DNA of 64,000 nt, taken from the NCBI GenBank assembly GCA_947492925.1, contig CANLOQ010000001.1, forward strand, positions 806,001 to 870,000, read 5' to 3'. The first letter of the stretch is position 1; each line of letters opens with the position of its first letter. Position numbers and translations under genes: made by a program. Shown here one piece after another: positions 26,989-35,111 of this stretch. A model generated the notes under the pieces. That model ran no database searches, was not told the origin of the DNA, and saw only the letters and a program-made list of their open reading frames with translations. The stretch is from an uncultured Sulfitobacter sp. (lineage in GTDB: Bacteria > Pseudomonadota > Alphaproteobacteria > Rhodobacterales > Rhodobacteraceae).

Positions 26989-28783
26989 TGCGCACCCCTT
27001 TCAAACCACAGGACGTGAGCCGCTCAAGCGCATCGCGATACATCCGGTGGTACACGGGTCGTTTGAAGTGGTTCAGATCAATCAGATCATCACCCGCTGC
27101 GATATGCTGCATTGGATTGATCAGGATCACGTTGTCCCGACCATCGGCAACCTGCATCAGGGCGGTATTCAACCGCTTGTGGTGAGGGTGATCGACGCGC
27201 GCGGGGTCCTGAAAATGAAGTGGTCCCCGCTCGTTTGCAAGAATGATGACCACCGGTGCGTCTTTTGGAAGGGCATCAAGTATCCGGTCATATCGCTTTG
27301 TCATTTGGTCTGTTTCCAGCAGCCCAATATACTCGAAATCACGGCACAATATGTCCAGCCGCGCACGCTGCACATCCGTCGTGGCAATCGCTTCGCGCAG
27401 CTCTGCCTTGCCGATCAGATCATGATGCTGCGCCCCGACCAGCCAATAGGGCAAACACAGGCCGGTGCCCTTGTGACGGTAAACCGGGATATCCGCATCG
27501 GCCCAAAAGCTGAGAAAGGTAACGGGTTTATCTGGTCGTTCTTCAAACAAATCTGTGGCAAAATCCTCTGGCCCATATCCCAACAGCGCTGCGGCGTCTT
27601 GTTCTGCGGCACTCAACCCACCTTCCAGCGCAGGTTTCAGGAAATTGCTGTGGTCACGACGAAGCATCTGACCGTTTTTGGGCGCATTGAATTCCTCGGA
27701 AATACTATCGCTGTGCAACGCGAAATAATGCATCAAGCTGGCCAGATCGCATCCACCCCGTGCAATGATGCGATCAAACCGCTGAAGCGGTGTCGGTTGC
27801 GCCGCTTGTATATCGGCAAACGGTGCCGGGGTAATCCAGTCCACCTCAACAGCGCGGGATGTCGGATCGGTCAGGACCTCACCCACAGGATCCAGCGGCA
27901 GGCGGCCAAGCTGATTGTAAAGCCAATGTTCGATGTACATGTTCAGTGTTCGGCAGGAGAAACAGAAATGCTCAAACCGGCGGGCATTATGCATGCGAAA
28001 GGTCAGGTAGAAGCCGACAAATCCGTAATCCCCGAAATCATCCCGTACTCGGATAAGCGCCGCATCAGTCGTGTTCAGCGCAAGAACCCTCAACAGTTCC
28101 GCCCGCGCCTGTTCCCGGTCTTCGGGTAAGCGCTTTTTGGTGAAGTTCAGCTGGTTGGTGCGATTAATCAGTTCGATGGCGCGATCCAGATGCGCCTCAA
28201 CATCATACTCTATGAACACCCGCACGTTTGATTGCCGAAGAAAGGCAACAGTACCGCCACCCAGCGTGTCCGCAGCGGTGAATTTGCGTTCGTTTATCTT
28301 GTACTGCGCCAAACGGGTCAGCGCAGGATCGGGCCTGCCCGCAAATTCCGGCAGATCGGCCAATGTCGCAATCACATCCGGCGTCGCCACATTCAGACCC
28401 GGGTTCATGTGCCGCGCCTGCGCAAGGTTCATCGCATTGTCATCCACAAACAGCACCGAAGGTGCCCGCAGGCCAATCTGTTTCAACAGCGCCGCAATGC
28501 GCGGACCTTTCGGTGTCCAGTCTATGCTGGGAAAGACGAAATAATTCCACAAATCGTGTGTCCGCAGCACCGCCTCGATCTGGTCCGCGTTGTTTTTTGA
28601 ACAGATCGACGACATGATTCCGCGGGTCGCCAATTCCTTGACCAGCGCGTGATGATCCTCGCGATAGGTGATGCCACCTTCGGTCAATGTTCCGTCCCAG
28701 AACGTCTCATCCAGATCCCAGATGATCAATCGGATGTCTTCCGCAAAGGCGGTGGTCTGTGTGATATCTTGCGCCAGCCCCAT
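26981..28783 (-). CDS. FkbH-like HAD-IIIC family protein with C-terminal SGNH-like domain
   Basis: The 600-residue protein starts with a HAD domain (about 18-165). It carries the nucleophile motif IIWDLDETFWDGTL, a CSKNN loop and LFVDDNAMN. A GNAT-like FkbH domain follows (about 185-315; FIEYDVEAHLDRAIEL and RDDFGDYGFVGFY). The C-terminal half (about 330-595) is less conserved but has RGGCDL early and DLNHFKRP at the end, like the DxxH block of SGNH esterases/acyltransferases. FkbH proteins load glyceryl or related three-carbon units onto a carrier protein. No carrier protein gene is visible here, so the acceptor is uncertain. The surrounding genes suggest addition of an acyl/glyceryl decoration to the polysaccharide. 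Confidence 0.82.
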   Translation of the reverse strand: MGLAQDITQTTAFAEDIRLIIWDLDETFWDGTLTEGGITYREDHHALVKELATRGIMSSICSKNNADQIEAVLRTHDLWNYFVFPSIDWTPKGPRIAALLKQIGLRAPSVLFVDDNAMNLAQARHMNPGLNVATPDVIATLADLPEFAGRPDPALTRLAQYKINERKFTAADTLGGGTVAFLRQSNVRVFIEYDVEAHLDRAIELINRTNQLNFTKKRLPEDREQARAELLRVLALNTTDAALIRVRDDFGDYGFVGFYLTFRMHNARRFEHFCFSCRTLNMYIEHWLYNQLGRLPLDPVGEVLTDPTSRAVEVDWITPAPFADIQAAQPTPLQRFDRIIARGGCDLASLMHYFALHSDSISEEFNAPKNGQMLRRDHSNFLKPALEGGLSAAEQDAAALLGYGPEDFATDLFEERPDKPVTFLSFWADADIPVYRHKGTGLCLPYWLVGAQHHDLIGKAELREAIATTDVQRARLDILCRDFEYIGLLETDQMTKRYDRILDALPKDAPVVIILANERGPLHFQDPARVDHPHHKRLNTALMQVADGRDNVILINPMQHIAAGDDLIDLNHFKRPVYHRMYRDALERLTSCGLKGVRSE

Positions 28784-29428
28784 CTAACGCTTCCGCAGAT
28801 AGCCGTTGGGGTTGGTCGTCGCATTTCGCCCGAACATGTCACAATAAGATGTGTCGATTTCATACACCTCGGGGTGCGCCGTCAAAAATGCCTCAAGCGC
28901 GCGGCTGGGTCCGCCATCAAACCGGTCAGCCAGATCAAGTTCTGCCAGCACACTGTCTTCCATGATCAGGTATTCACCCGCCTTCAGGTGGCGCGCGCCA
29001 AACGCAAGCACCGCCATACAGGCGTCAAAAGTATGGGCGCTGTCTTCCGACAGGATCCAAGGGCGGGGCAGATCAAACAAGGCATTGTCTGTAAACGTCT
29101 GTTCCAGCGCCATCACATCGCCTTGGACAAAGCGAATGCCGTCGAAACGGTCATCTGTATCGGGCGGTGCGCGGTCAATGGTGACAATCCGGGTGTCCAT
29201 ATCGTACATCTTGGCCACGTCACGGAACATCATGGCGGAACCGCCAAACTTTGTGCCAATCTCAAAAAATGTGCTCGGTTGTACCGCGTGGATCAGATGC
29301 AGATAGAGGGCGATATCAATCGGGGATTTGTTACACATCACGTCACGGTAGTGATACTGCATCACCCCGTGGTGATAGGCCCCTAACTGAGGCCGCGTGA
29401 AGGGCGTCTTGAACGAACGGATCATCAT
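28784..29428 (-). CDS. CmcI-like (cephalosporin hydroxylase family) SAM-binding protein
   Basis: The 214-residue protein has the early tryptic segment QYHYRDVMCNKSPIDI, a SAM loop FFEIGTKFGGSAM, ending acidic strands (IVTIDRAPPD) and a late LIMEDSV strand. This pattern is typical of the CmcI/rhamnosyl O-methyltransferase group. Such proteins methylate sugars in surface glycans. The gene begins its operon and abuts the FkbH-like gene with no spacer. An unexplained open stretch lies immediately upstream in another frame (29430-29549), which leaves some doubt about whether the N-terminus is complete. Confidence 0.78.
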   Translation of the reverse strand: MMIRSFKTPFTRPQLGAYHHGVMQYHYRDVMCNKSPIDIALYLHLIHAVQPSTFFEIGTKFGGSAMMFRDVAKMYDMDTRIVTIDRAPPDTDDRFDGIRFVQGDVMALEQTFTDNALFDLPRPWILSEDSAHTFDACMAVLAFGARHLKAGEYLIMEDSVLAELDLADRFDGGPSRALEAFLTAHPEVYEIDTSYCDMFGRNATTNPNGYLRKR

Positions 29429-29586
29429 CTGCCTTTTCTATGGGCCCACCCCAACGGGCCAACACCCGCACCTTCCGTTCTGCCCCGAAAGCGGTAAATA
29501 GATGATTAACGATGGCGTTTTTCGGATAGATTTCCGAGTCAATCTCCATAAGGTCGCGATGTTACACGCGTAAAGGAATGCACCCG

Positions 29587-30747
29587 ATGAACTTTGGCCT
29601 CAGCGACGAACAGGAGATGATCGTCTCAACCGTACGCAGTTTTGTTGAAAAAGAAATCTACCCTCATGAGGCGGAAGTCGAACGTACGGGCCAGGTACCT
29701 CAGGCGCTGGGCGAAGAGATCAAGCAGAAGGTGATTGATCTGGGGTTTTATGCCTGCAACTTTCCTGAATCCGTGGGCGGAGCTGGCCTGAGCCATGTTG
29801 ATTTCACCTTGGTTGAGCGCGAATTGGGTCGCGGCTCAATGGCGCTCACACACTTCTTTGGCCGGCCTCAGAACATCCTGATGGCCTGCAACGCCGAACA
29901 ACGCGAACGCTATCTTCTTCCCGCCGTGCGCGGCGAGCGGATGGATGCGCTTGCCATGACAGAACCCGATGCCGGATCGGACGTGCGCGGCATGAAATGC
30001 ACGGCCTCGCGCGATGGGGGCGATTGGGTCGTGAACGGCTCAAAACACTTCATCTCCGGTGCGGAACACGCAGATTTCTTTATCGTCTTTATCGCCACGG
30101 GCGTTGATGACACACCCAAAGGCCCCAAAAAACGCATCACAACCTTCTTGGTGGATCGCGGCACGCCGGGGTTTGAGGTGCGCGACGGCTACAACTCCGT
30201 CAGCCACAAGGGTTATAAAAACTGCATCCTCTATTTCGACAACTGCCGCCTGCCCGACGCGCAGGTGCTGGGCGAAGTCGACGGCGGTTTCGCCGTGATG
30301 AACGAATGGCTGTATGCGACGCGCCTCACTGTTGCGGCCTTTTCAGTAGGACGCGCGCGCCGCTGCTTTGATTACGCGCTCAACTACGCCGCCGAGCGCA
30401 AGCAATTCGGCCAGCAGATCGGCAAGTTTCAGGGCGTCAGCTTCCAGATTGCCGATATGATCACAGAGATTGACGCCGCCGATTGGCTGACCCTCGCTGC
30501 TGCATGGCGGCTGGATGAAAACCTGCCCGCCAACCGGGAGATCGCCAGCGCGAAGGTCTATGCCTCCGAAACGCTGGCAAAAGTCGCGGACACCACGCTG
30601 CAAATCTATGGCGGTATGGGGCTGATGGATGATTTCCCCATCGAACGCTTCTGGCGCGATGCCCGTGTTGAACGGATCTGGGACGGCACCTCGGAAATCC
30701 AGCGCCACATCATCTCACGCGATCTGCTCCGCCCGCTGGGGGCCTGA
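29587..30747 (+). CDS. Acyl-CoA dehydrogenase, CaiA-like
   Basis: The 386-residue FAD enzyme has the usual N-terminal helical domain. Its middle beta domain carries AMTEPDAGSDVRGMK (FAD contact), and the C-terminal helices include the motif RKQFGQQIGKFQ, the IYGGMGLMDDFPIERFWRDAR segment and the ending WDGTSEIQRHIISR. It oxidises, or in the CaiA subgroup reduces, an acyl-CoA with electron-transfer flavoprotein. The second ATG (29587) is used because AAAGGA lies nine bases before it but directly touches the first ATG (29578). Its stop overlaps the next start by one base. Context with a CaiD-like hydratase suggests a carnitine- or betaine-type acyl-CoA, which is not proven. Confidence 0.88.
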   Translation: MNFGLSDEQEMIVSTVRSFVEKEIYPHEAEVERTGQVPQALGEEIKQKVIDLGFYACNFPESVGGAGLSHVDFTLVERELGRGSMALTHFFGRPQNILMACNAEQRERYLLPAVRGERMDALAMTEPDAGSDVRGMKCTASRDGGDWVVNGSKHFISGAEHADFFIVFIATGVDDTPKGPKKRITTFLVDRGTPGFEVRDGYNSVSHKGYKNCILYFDNCRLPDAQVLGEVDGGFAVMNEWLYATRLTVAAFSVGRARRCFDYALNYAAERKQFGQQIGKFQGVSFQIADMITEIDAADWLTLAAAWRLDENLPANREIASAKVYASETLAKVADTTLQIYGGMGLMDDFPIERFWRDARVERIWDGTSEIQRHIISRDLLRPLGA

Positions 30748-32801
30748 TGCCACGCGATCTGTCTCGCTTGCTACGGCCCCGGTCCATCGCTGTTATTGGC
30801 GGCGGCACATGGTGTGAAAACCTGATCGACCAATGCCGCACCTTTGGCTTTGCCGGCAGCATCTGGCCTGTCCATCCCACCCGTGACACCGTCGCGGGTC
30901 TGCCCGCCTATCAAAACATTGCAGCGCTGCCCGACGCGCCGGATGCCAGCTTTATCGGTGTCAATCGCAATGCCACGATCGAGGTCGTGCAAACCCTTTC
31001 ACAGCGCGGCGCAGGGGGTGCTGTCTGTTTCGCCTCCGGCTTTGCCGAAGCCGCCGCAGAGGATGACACTGCGGGCACCCTGCAAACGGCACTGGTCGCG
31101 GCAGCAGGACCGATGCCCATCCTCGGCCCAAACTGCTATGGTTTTGTGAATGCGCTCGATACTGCGCTGCTATGGCCTGATCAGCATGGATGCACGCCGG
31201 TTACACGGGGCGTCGCGATCCTGACGCAAAGCTCCAACATCGCCATCAACCTCACCATGCAGCAACGCGCGCTGCCGGTTGCCTACGTGGTCACTTGCGG
31301 GAATATGGCCCAGACCAGCCAGGCCCAGATTGCCCACGCACTGCTTGCTGATGATCGTGTGACCGCCATCGGCCTGCATGTCGAAGGTTTTGGGGATGTC
31401 GCTGAATGGGAAGCGCTCGCTCAAGCCGCCCATACGAAAGGGGTGCCAATCGTCGTGCTCAAGGCTGGCGTTTCAGAACAGGCGCGCGCCGCTACCGTGT
31501 CACACACAGCATCCCTTGCCGGATCGGACGCGGGCGCACAGGCTTTGCTGGACAGACTTGGCATTGCCCGCGTGACAACACCCGCCATTCTGCTCGAAAC
31601 CCTCAAGCTTTTGCATTGCAATGGCCCCTTGGCGGGCAACTGGTTGGCTTCCATCAGCTGCTCAGGCGGAGAGGCAAGCCTTATCGCGGATCTGGCCACG
31701 ACGCGCGAACTGATCTTTCCTGCGCTGACACCCGAACAGAAATCAGCGCTGCGCGATGCGCTTGGTCCTATGGTCGCCCTTAACAACCCACTGGATTACC
31801 ACACCTATATCTGGGGCGACGTGGACCGCATGACGCAAGCTTGGTCCGGGATCTGCACCCCGGAAATCGACCTGACACTCAGCGTTGTCGACTATCCCAC
31901 AACCGACAATAGCGCATGGCGATGCACGGTCGACGCGGCGCTGGCGGTCCGTTCGCAGACAGGGCGCCCCTTTGCCGTCGTCGCCAGCCTGCCGGAACTG
32001 ATGCCGCCCGACATCGCCGCTGAACTGATGGCAGGTGGCGTGACCCCTATGAATGGGCTCGACGAAGCGCTTGCCGCGGCTGAGGCTGCCGCGCGCATTC
32101 GGTTGCCTCATGACCTGCCCGTCAGTGCCGCACCCCCTGTGGGCACGATACGCACCCTGACAGAAGCAGAGGCAAAGGCCCGCATCGCCAGACATGGCGT
32201 TTTGGTCCCGTGGTGCTGCCGCTATGGTGTCCAGCACGATGGCATTGTCCCCCTGATTGACCCCACCGACGAACATGATGGCGATTGTTATTATACTGAC
32301 CTCTACGCCATCAAGGGCGAGGGGATGGCGCATAAATCCGAAGCGGGTGCCGTGCGTCTGAACGTGGCAGAAGCGGACTGGGAAGCCGTCGCGCGCGACG
32401 TCGGCACAGCAACTGTTCTGATCGAATGCATGATTACGGACAGTGTTGCCGAACTCCTGATCGGCATCACACGCGACCCGGCGCATGGCTTTGCACTTAC
32501 CATCGGCACAGGCGGCATCTGGACAGAGCTTTTGCGCGATACCGCAACACGCCTGCTGCCCGTCACCGAAGGCGATATTCACGACGCTCTCAAGTCCCTG
32601 CGCATCTATCCGCTGCTGACCGGCTTTCGTGGCAAACCACCTGCAAACCTGCATGAGATTGAACAGACAATCCTCGCTCTGCAAGACTACGTTCTGCGTG
32701 GCCCCGACACCGTGGCAGAGGTCGAAATCAATCCGCTTATCTGCACCCCTGACCGCGCCGTCGCCGCCGACGCGCTTATCACATTGGAACACGCAAAATG
32801 A
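30747..32801 (+). CDS. NDP-forming acyl-CoA synthetase (acetate-CoA ligase family, alpha-beta fusion)
   Basis: The 684-residue protein follows the alpha-beta order of ADP-forming acyl-CoA synthetases. A CoA-binding Rossmann domain opens it (RSIAVIGGG). Succinyl-CoA-ligase-like flavodoxin domains follow (GPNCYGFVN, LTQSSNIA), with the probable phosphohistidine loop SHTASLAGSD near residue 252. An ATP-grasp domain lies at the end (AIKGEGMAHKSEAGAVRLN, then VAEVEINPLICTP). It interconverts acyl-CoA and acid with ADP and phosphate. The junction before the ATP-grasp core (about residues 486-520) is unusually Cys/Asp/Tyr-rich for the family. It is translationally linked on both sides, so it most likely activates the substrate used by the flanking dehydrogenase and hydratase. 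Confidence 0.87.
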   Translation: MPRDLSRLLRPRSIAVIGGGTWCENLIDQCRTFGFAGSIWPVHPTRDTVAGLPAYQNIAALPDAPDASFIGVNRNATIEVVQTLSQRGAGGAVCFASGFAEAAAEDDTAGTLQTALVAAAGPMPILGPNCYGFVNALDTALLWPDQHGCTPVTRGVAILTQSSNIAINLTMQQRALPVAYVVTCGNMAQTSQAQIAHALLADDRVTAIGLHVEGFGDVAEWEALAQAAHTKGVPIVVLKAGVSEQARAATVSHTASLAGSDAGAQALLDRLGIARVTTPAILLETLKLLHCNGPLAGNWLASISCSGGEASLIADLATTRELIFPALTPEQKSALRDALGPMVALNNPLDYHTYIWGDVDRMTQAWSGICTPEIDLTLSVVDYPTTDNSAWRCTVDAALAVRSQTGRPFAVVASLPELMPPDIAAELMAGGVTPMNGLDEALAAAEAAARIRLPHDLPVSAAPPVGTIRTLTEAEAKARIARHGVLVPWCCRYGVQHDGIVPLIDPTDEHDGDCYYTDLYAIKGEGMAHKSEAGAVRLNVAEADWEAVARDVGTATVLIECMITDSVAELLIGITRDPAHGFALTIGTGGIWTELLRDTATRLLPVTEGDIHDALKSLRIYPLLTGFRGKPPANLHEIEQTILALQDYVLRGPDTVAEVEINPLICTPDRAVAADALITLEHAK

Positions 32802-33583
32802 CCGACACCCCCATCAAAACCCGCCGCGACGGAGCGATCCTCGAAGTCACCCTCGACCGGCCCAAGGCCAACGCCATCGACCTCGCCACCTCGCGCATCA
32901 TGGGCGAGGTGTTTCGCGATTTCCGCGATGACCCGGACCTGCGCGTCGCCATCATCACCGGTGGGGGCGAGAAATTCTTCTGCCCCGGCTGGGATCTGAA
33001 AGGGGCGGCAGACGGTGACGCGGTCGATGGCGACTACGGCGTTGGCGGGTTCGGCGGCATTCAGGAAATGCGCGACATGAACAAGCCGATCATCGCCGCC
33101 GTGAACGGCATCTGCTGCGGCGGCGGGCTGGAACTTGCGCTGTCCGCCGACATGATTCTCGCCGCCGATCACGCCACTTTTGCCTTGCCCGAAATCCGCT
33201 CCGGCACCGTGGCCGATGCCGCATCGGTCAAACTGCCCAAACGCATCCCCTACCACATCGCGATGGAGCTACTGCTGACAGGTCGTTGGTTTGATGTGAA
33301 CGAGGCAAAGGGCTGGGGCCTCATCAACGAAGTCCTACCCGCAGATCAACTCATGGACCGCGCGTGGGAACTGGCGCGGCTGCTCGCCTCCGGCCCACCA
33401 CTTGTCTATGCCGCGATCAAGGAAATCGTGCGCGATGCGGAGGATACAAAGTTTCAGGATGCTATGAACCGCATCACCAAACGGCAGTTGCCGACGGTCG
33501 ATACACTCTATGCCTCAGAGGATCAGCTTGAAGGCGCGCGGGCCTTTGCGGAAAAACGTGATCCGGTGTGGAAAGGAAAGTGA
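32798..33583 (+). CDS. caiD: Enoyl-CoA hydratase family protein, CaiD (carnitinyl-CoA dehydratase)-like
   Basis: The 261-residue crotonase-fold enzyme is closest in pattern to E. coli CaiD. It has TLDRPKANAID near the N-terminus, AIITGGGEKFFCPGWDLK as the oxyanion region, and the C-terminal signature FAEKRDPVWKGK. The two catalytic glutamates are present in GGGLELALSAD and LPEIRSGTVAD. CaiD hydrates crotonobetainyl-CoA to L-carnitinyl-CoA. The four-base overlap with the synthetase gene completes a three-gene operon. No CaiB CoA-transferase or AMP-forming CaiC is present, so the true substrate may be a related enoyl-CoA. Confidence 0.85.
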   Translation: MTDTPIKTRRDGAILEVTLDRPKANAIDLATSRIMGEVFRDFRDDPDLRVAIITGGGEKFFCPGWDLKGAADGDAVDGDYGVGGFGGIQEMRDMNKPIIAAVNGICCGGGLELALSADMILAADHATFALPEIRSGTVADAASVKLPKRIPYHIAMELLLTGRWFDVNEAKGWGLINEVLPADQLMDRAWELARLLASGPPLVYAAIKEIVRDAEDTKFQDAMNRITKRQLPTVDTLYASEDQLEGARAFAEKRDPVWKGK

Positions 33584-33592
33584 GCAGGCGGC

Positions 33593-35098
33593 CTAGCTTG
33601 CCGCTTTCTCTTCCTTGTTGGGGGCGCTTGGATCTTCCGGTGGATCGGTGATCAATTCGGCGTCTTCGATATCGCTGCGCGTGGCCACTTTACCACCTGC
33701 CTCGGCACCCGAATTATCCTCAACCGCGCCGACAATCAGCGGCAACATCTGAACGCCGCCGGGCATCGCGACTTCTGACATTGGCGGGGTTTTCCACGCC
33801 AATGTGTCAAAGCTCTTGCAGTTCCCGCACATCGGGGCCCAATCTGCATGGATATGCTGGCAATTATCGCAGATCCATTGCGGCCCGCGTGAAACGGTCA
33901 GCGCCCGCGCCAACCATCCTTTGACCACCGTGTCGGACGCCCCCTCGCCCCGTTCAATCGCCGCCATCAGGGTCACAGAACGTGCGGTCGGGTCCGTCTC
34001 AACCAGATCGCCCAACGCACGGCGCGCAGCGGGAAAGTCTTCGTCCGCGATGTGCAGTTCCGCTTTCAGCATTTTGGTCTCAGGATGTTCGGGCTTTGAC
34101 TTGGTCAATGCCTGAAAACGCTTGATCCGTGCTGCGGGTTTTTCGTCCGGAGCAATCGCCGCAAAGGCTGCAGCCAGATCAGGGTGCGGCTGGACGGCCC
34201 ATGCTTTGGTCAAAACACGCGCCGCATATTTCGGTTTGCCCTGATCAATATAACCGTGTGCGGCCAGAACCGCGGCGGGGATCAAATCGGGCGACAGGCG
34301 GTTCGCTTCAATTGCGGCTTCGCGCGCTTCGATGTCTTTGCCGTCGTCAATGATATCCTTGGCTTCGGACAGGGCCAGCACCGCATCGCGCCGCTTGTGT
34401 ACGTCACGCGGCAATTGACCGTTCTTCAGCTTGGCACTCAACGTCTTGCGCGCACCGCTCCAGTCCTCTTTCTCGGCCTGAAGCTGCAAGAGAATGTCGC
34501 CGGTCTCTCCGTGCTTCGGCTTCAATGCGAACGCTTTTTCAGCGAGCTTGAGTGCGGTCTCCGTGTCACCATCGGCCAGCTTTTGCTTCATGATGCCGCG
34601 CACGCCAACAAAGCGGGTCGCTTCGTCTTCGACCAGCTTGCGATAAGTGTTCTCGGCCATCCGCCGGTCACCGGCCAGTTCTGCCGCCTGCGCAGTCAGC
34701 AAATTTGTCAGCGCGGGCTTGTTTAGATATTTGTCCGCCTTCTGCGCCTTTGCCAGCGCCACACGTCCTTCGCCGCTGGCCAGCGCCATCAGACCTTCGG
34801 ACAGGGCATTGAAACCCTTGCGCTCGCGGTTTCTGTCGAAATACCGCGACAGTGCTGTTTCATCCCCGTTAAGAAATTTCCAGGTCGCCACCAGCAATGA
34901 AAATATCTTGAGCAACAGCCAGACAGCAATCATCAGCACAATCACTGCGATCACCGATTGCAGAGGGCCAAAGCTGAACTCCGTTCCCATGACGGTAACC
35001 TGAATACCGCCCTGACTTTCAAGCAGATATCCCGCGCCCCAGGCCAGTGCCGCCACTGCGGCAACAAACACAACGATCTTGATCAATGACCACAGCAT
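33593..35098 (-). CDS. hemY: HemY-domain inner-membrane TPR protein (heme-operon protein)
   Basis: The 501-residue protein has two N-terminal transmembrane helices (about 5-25 and 45-70), the HemY_N region, then TPR-like helical pairs to about residue 385. A short zinc-ribbon motif follows (CDNCQHIHADW...CGNC). It is the proteobacterial HemY of heme operons, not the unrelated protoporphyrinogen oxidase of that name, and is thought to scaffold or regulate late heme steps at the inner membrane. It follows the Mic60-like gene by 13 bases in the order hemD, mic60, hemY. The acidic tail is low complexity. Confidence 0.9.
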   Translation of the reverse strand: MLWSLIKIVVFVAAVAALAWGAGYLLESQGGIQVTVMGTEFSFGPLQSVIAVIVLMIAVWLLLKIFSLLVATWKFLNGDETALSRYFDRNRERKGFNALSEGLMALASGEGRVALAKAQKADKYLNKPALTNLLTAQAAELAGDRRMAENTYRKLVEDEATRFVGVRGIMKQKLADGDTETALKLAEKAFALKPKHGETGDILLQLQAEKEDWSGARKTLSAKLKNGQLPRDVHKRRDAVLALSEAKDIIDDGKDIEAREAAIEANRLSPDLIPAAVLAAHGYIDQGKPKYAARVLTKAWAVQPHPDLAAAFAAIAPDEKPAARIKRFQALTKSKPEHPETKMLKAELHIADEDFPAARRALGDLVETDPTARSVTLMAAIERGEGASDTVVKGWLARALTVSRGPQWICDNCQHIHADWAPMCGNCKSFDTLAWKTPPMSEVAMPGGVQMLPLIVGAVEDNSGAEAGGKVATRSDIEDAELITDPPEDPSAPNKEEKAAS

Positions 35099-35111
35099 AA
35101 ATTCAACTTTC

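Noticed and set aside
26927-28129. 400-codon plus-strand frame
   Set aside because: Antisense to the FkbH-like gene, whose HAD motifs are unambiguous.
31743-32792. 349-codon minus-strand frame
   Set aside because: Fully antisense to the acyl-CoA synthetase, which has clear family motifs and junctions.
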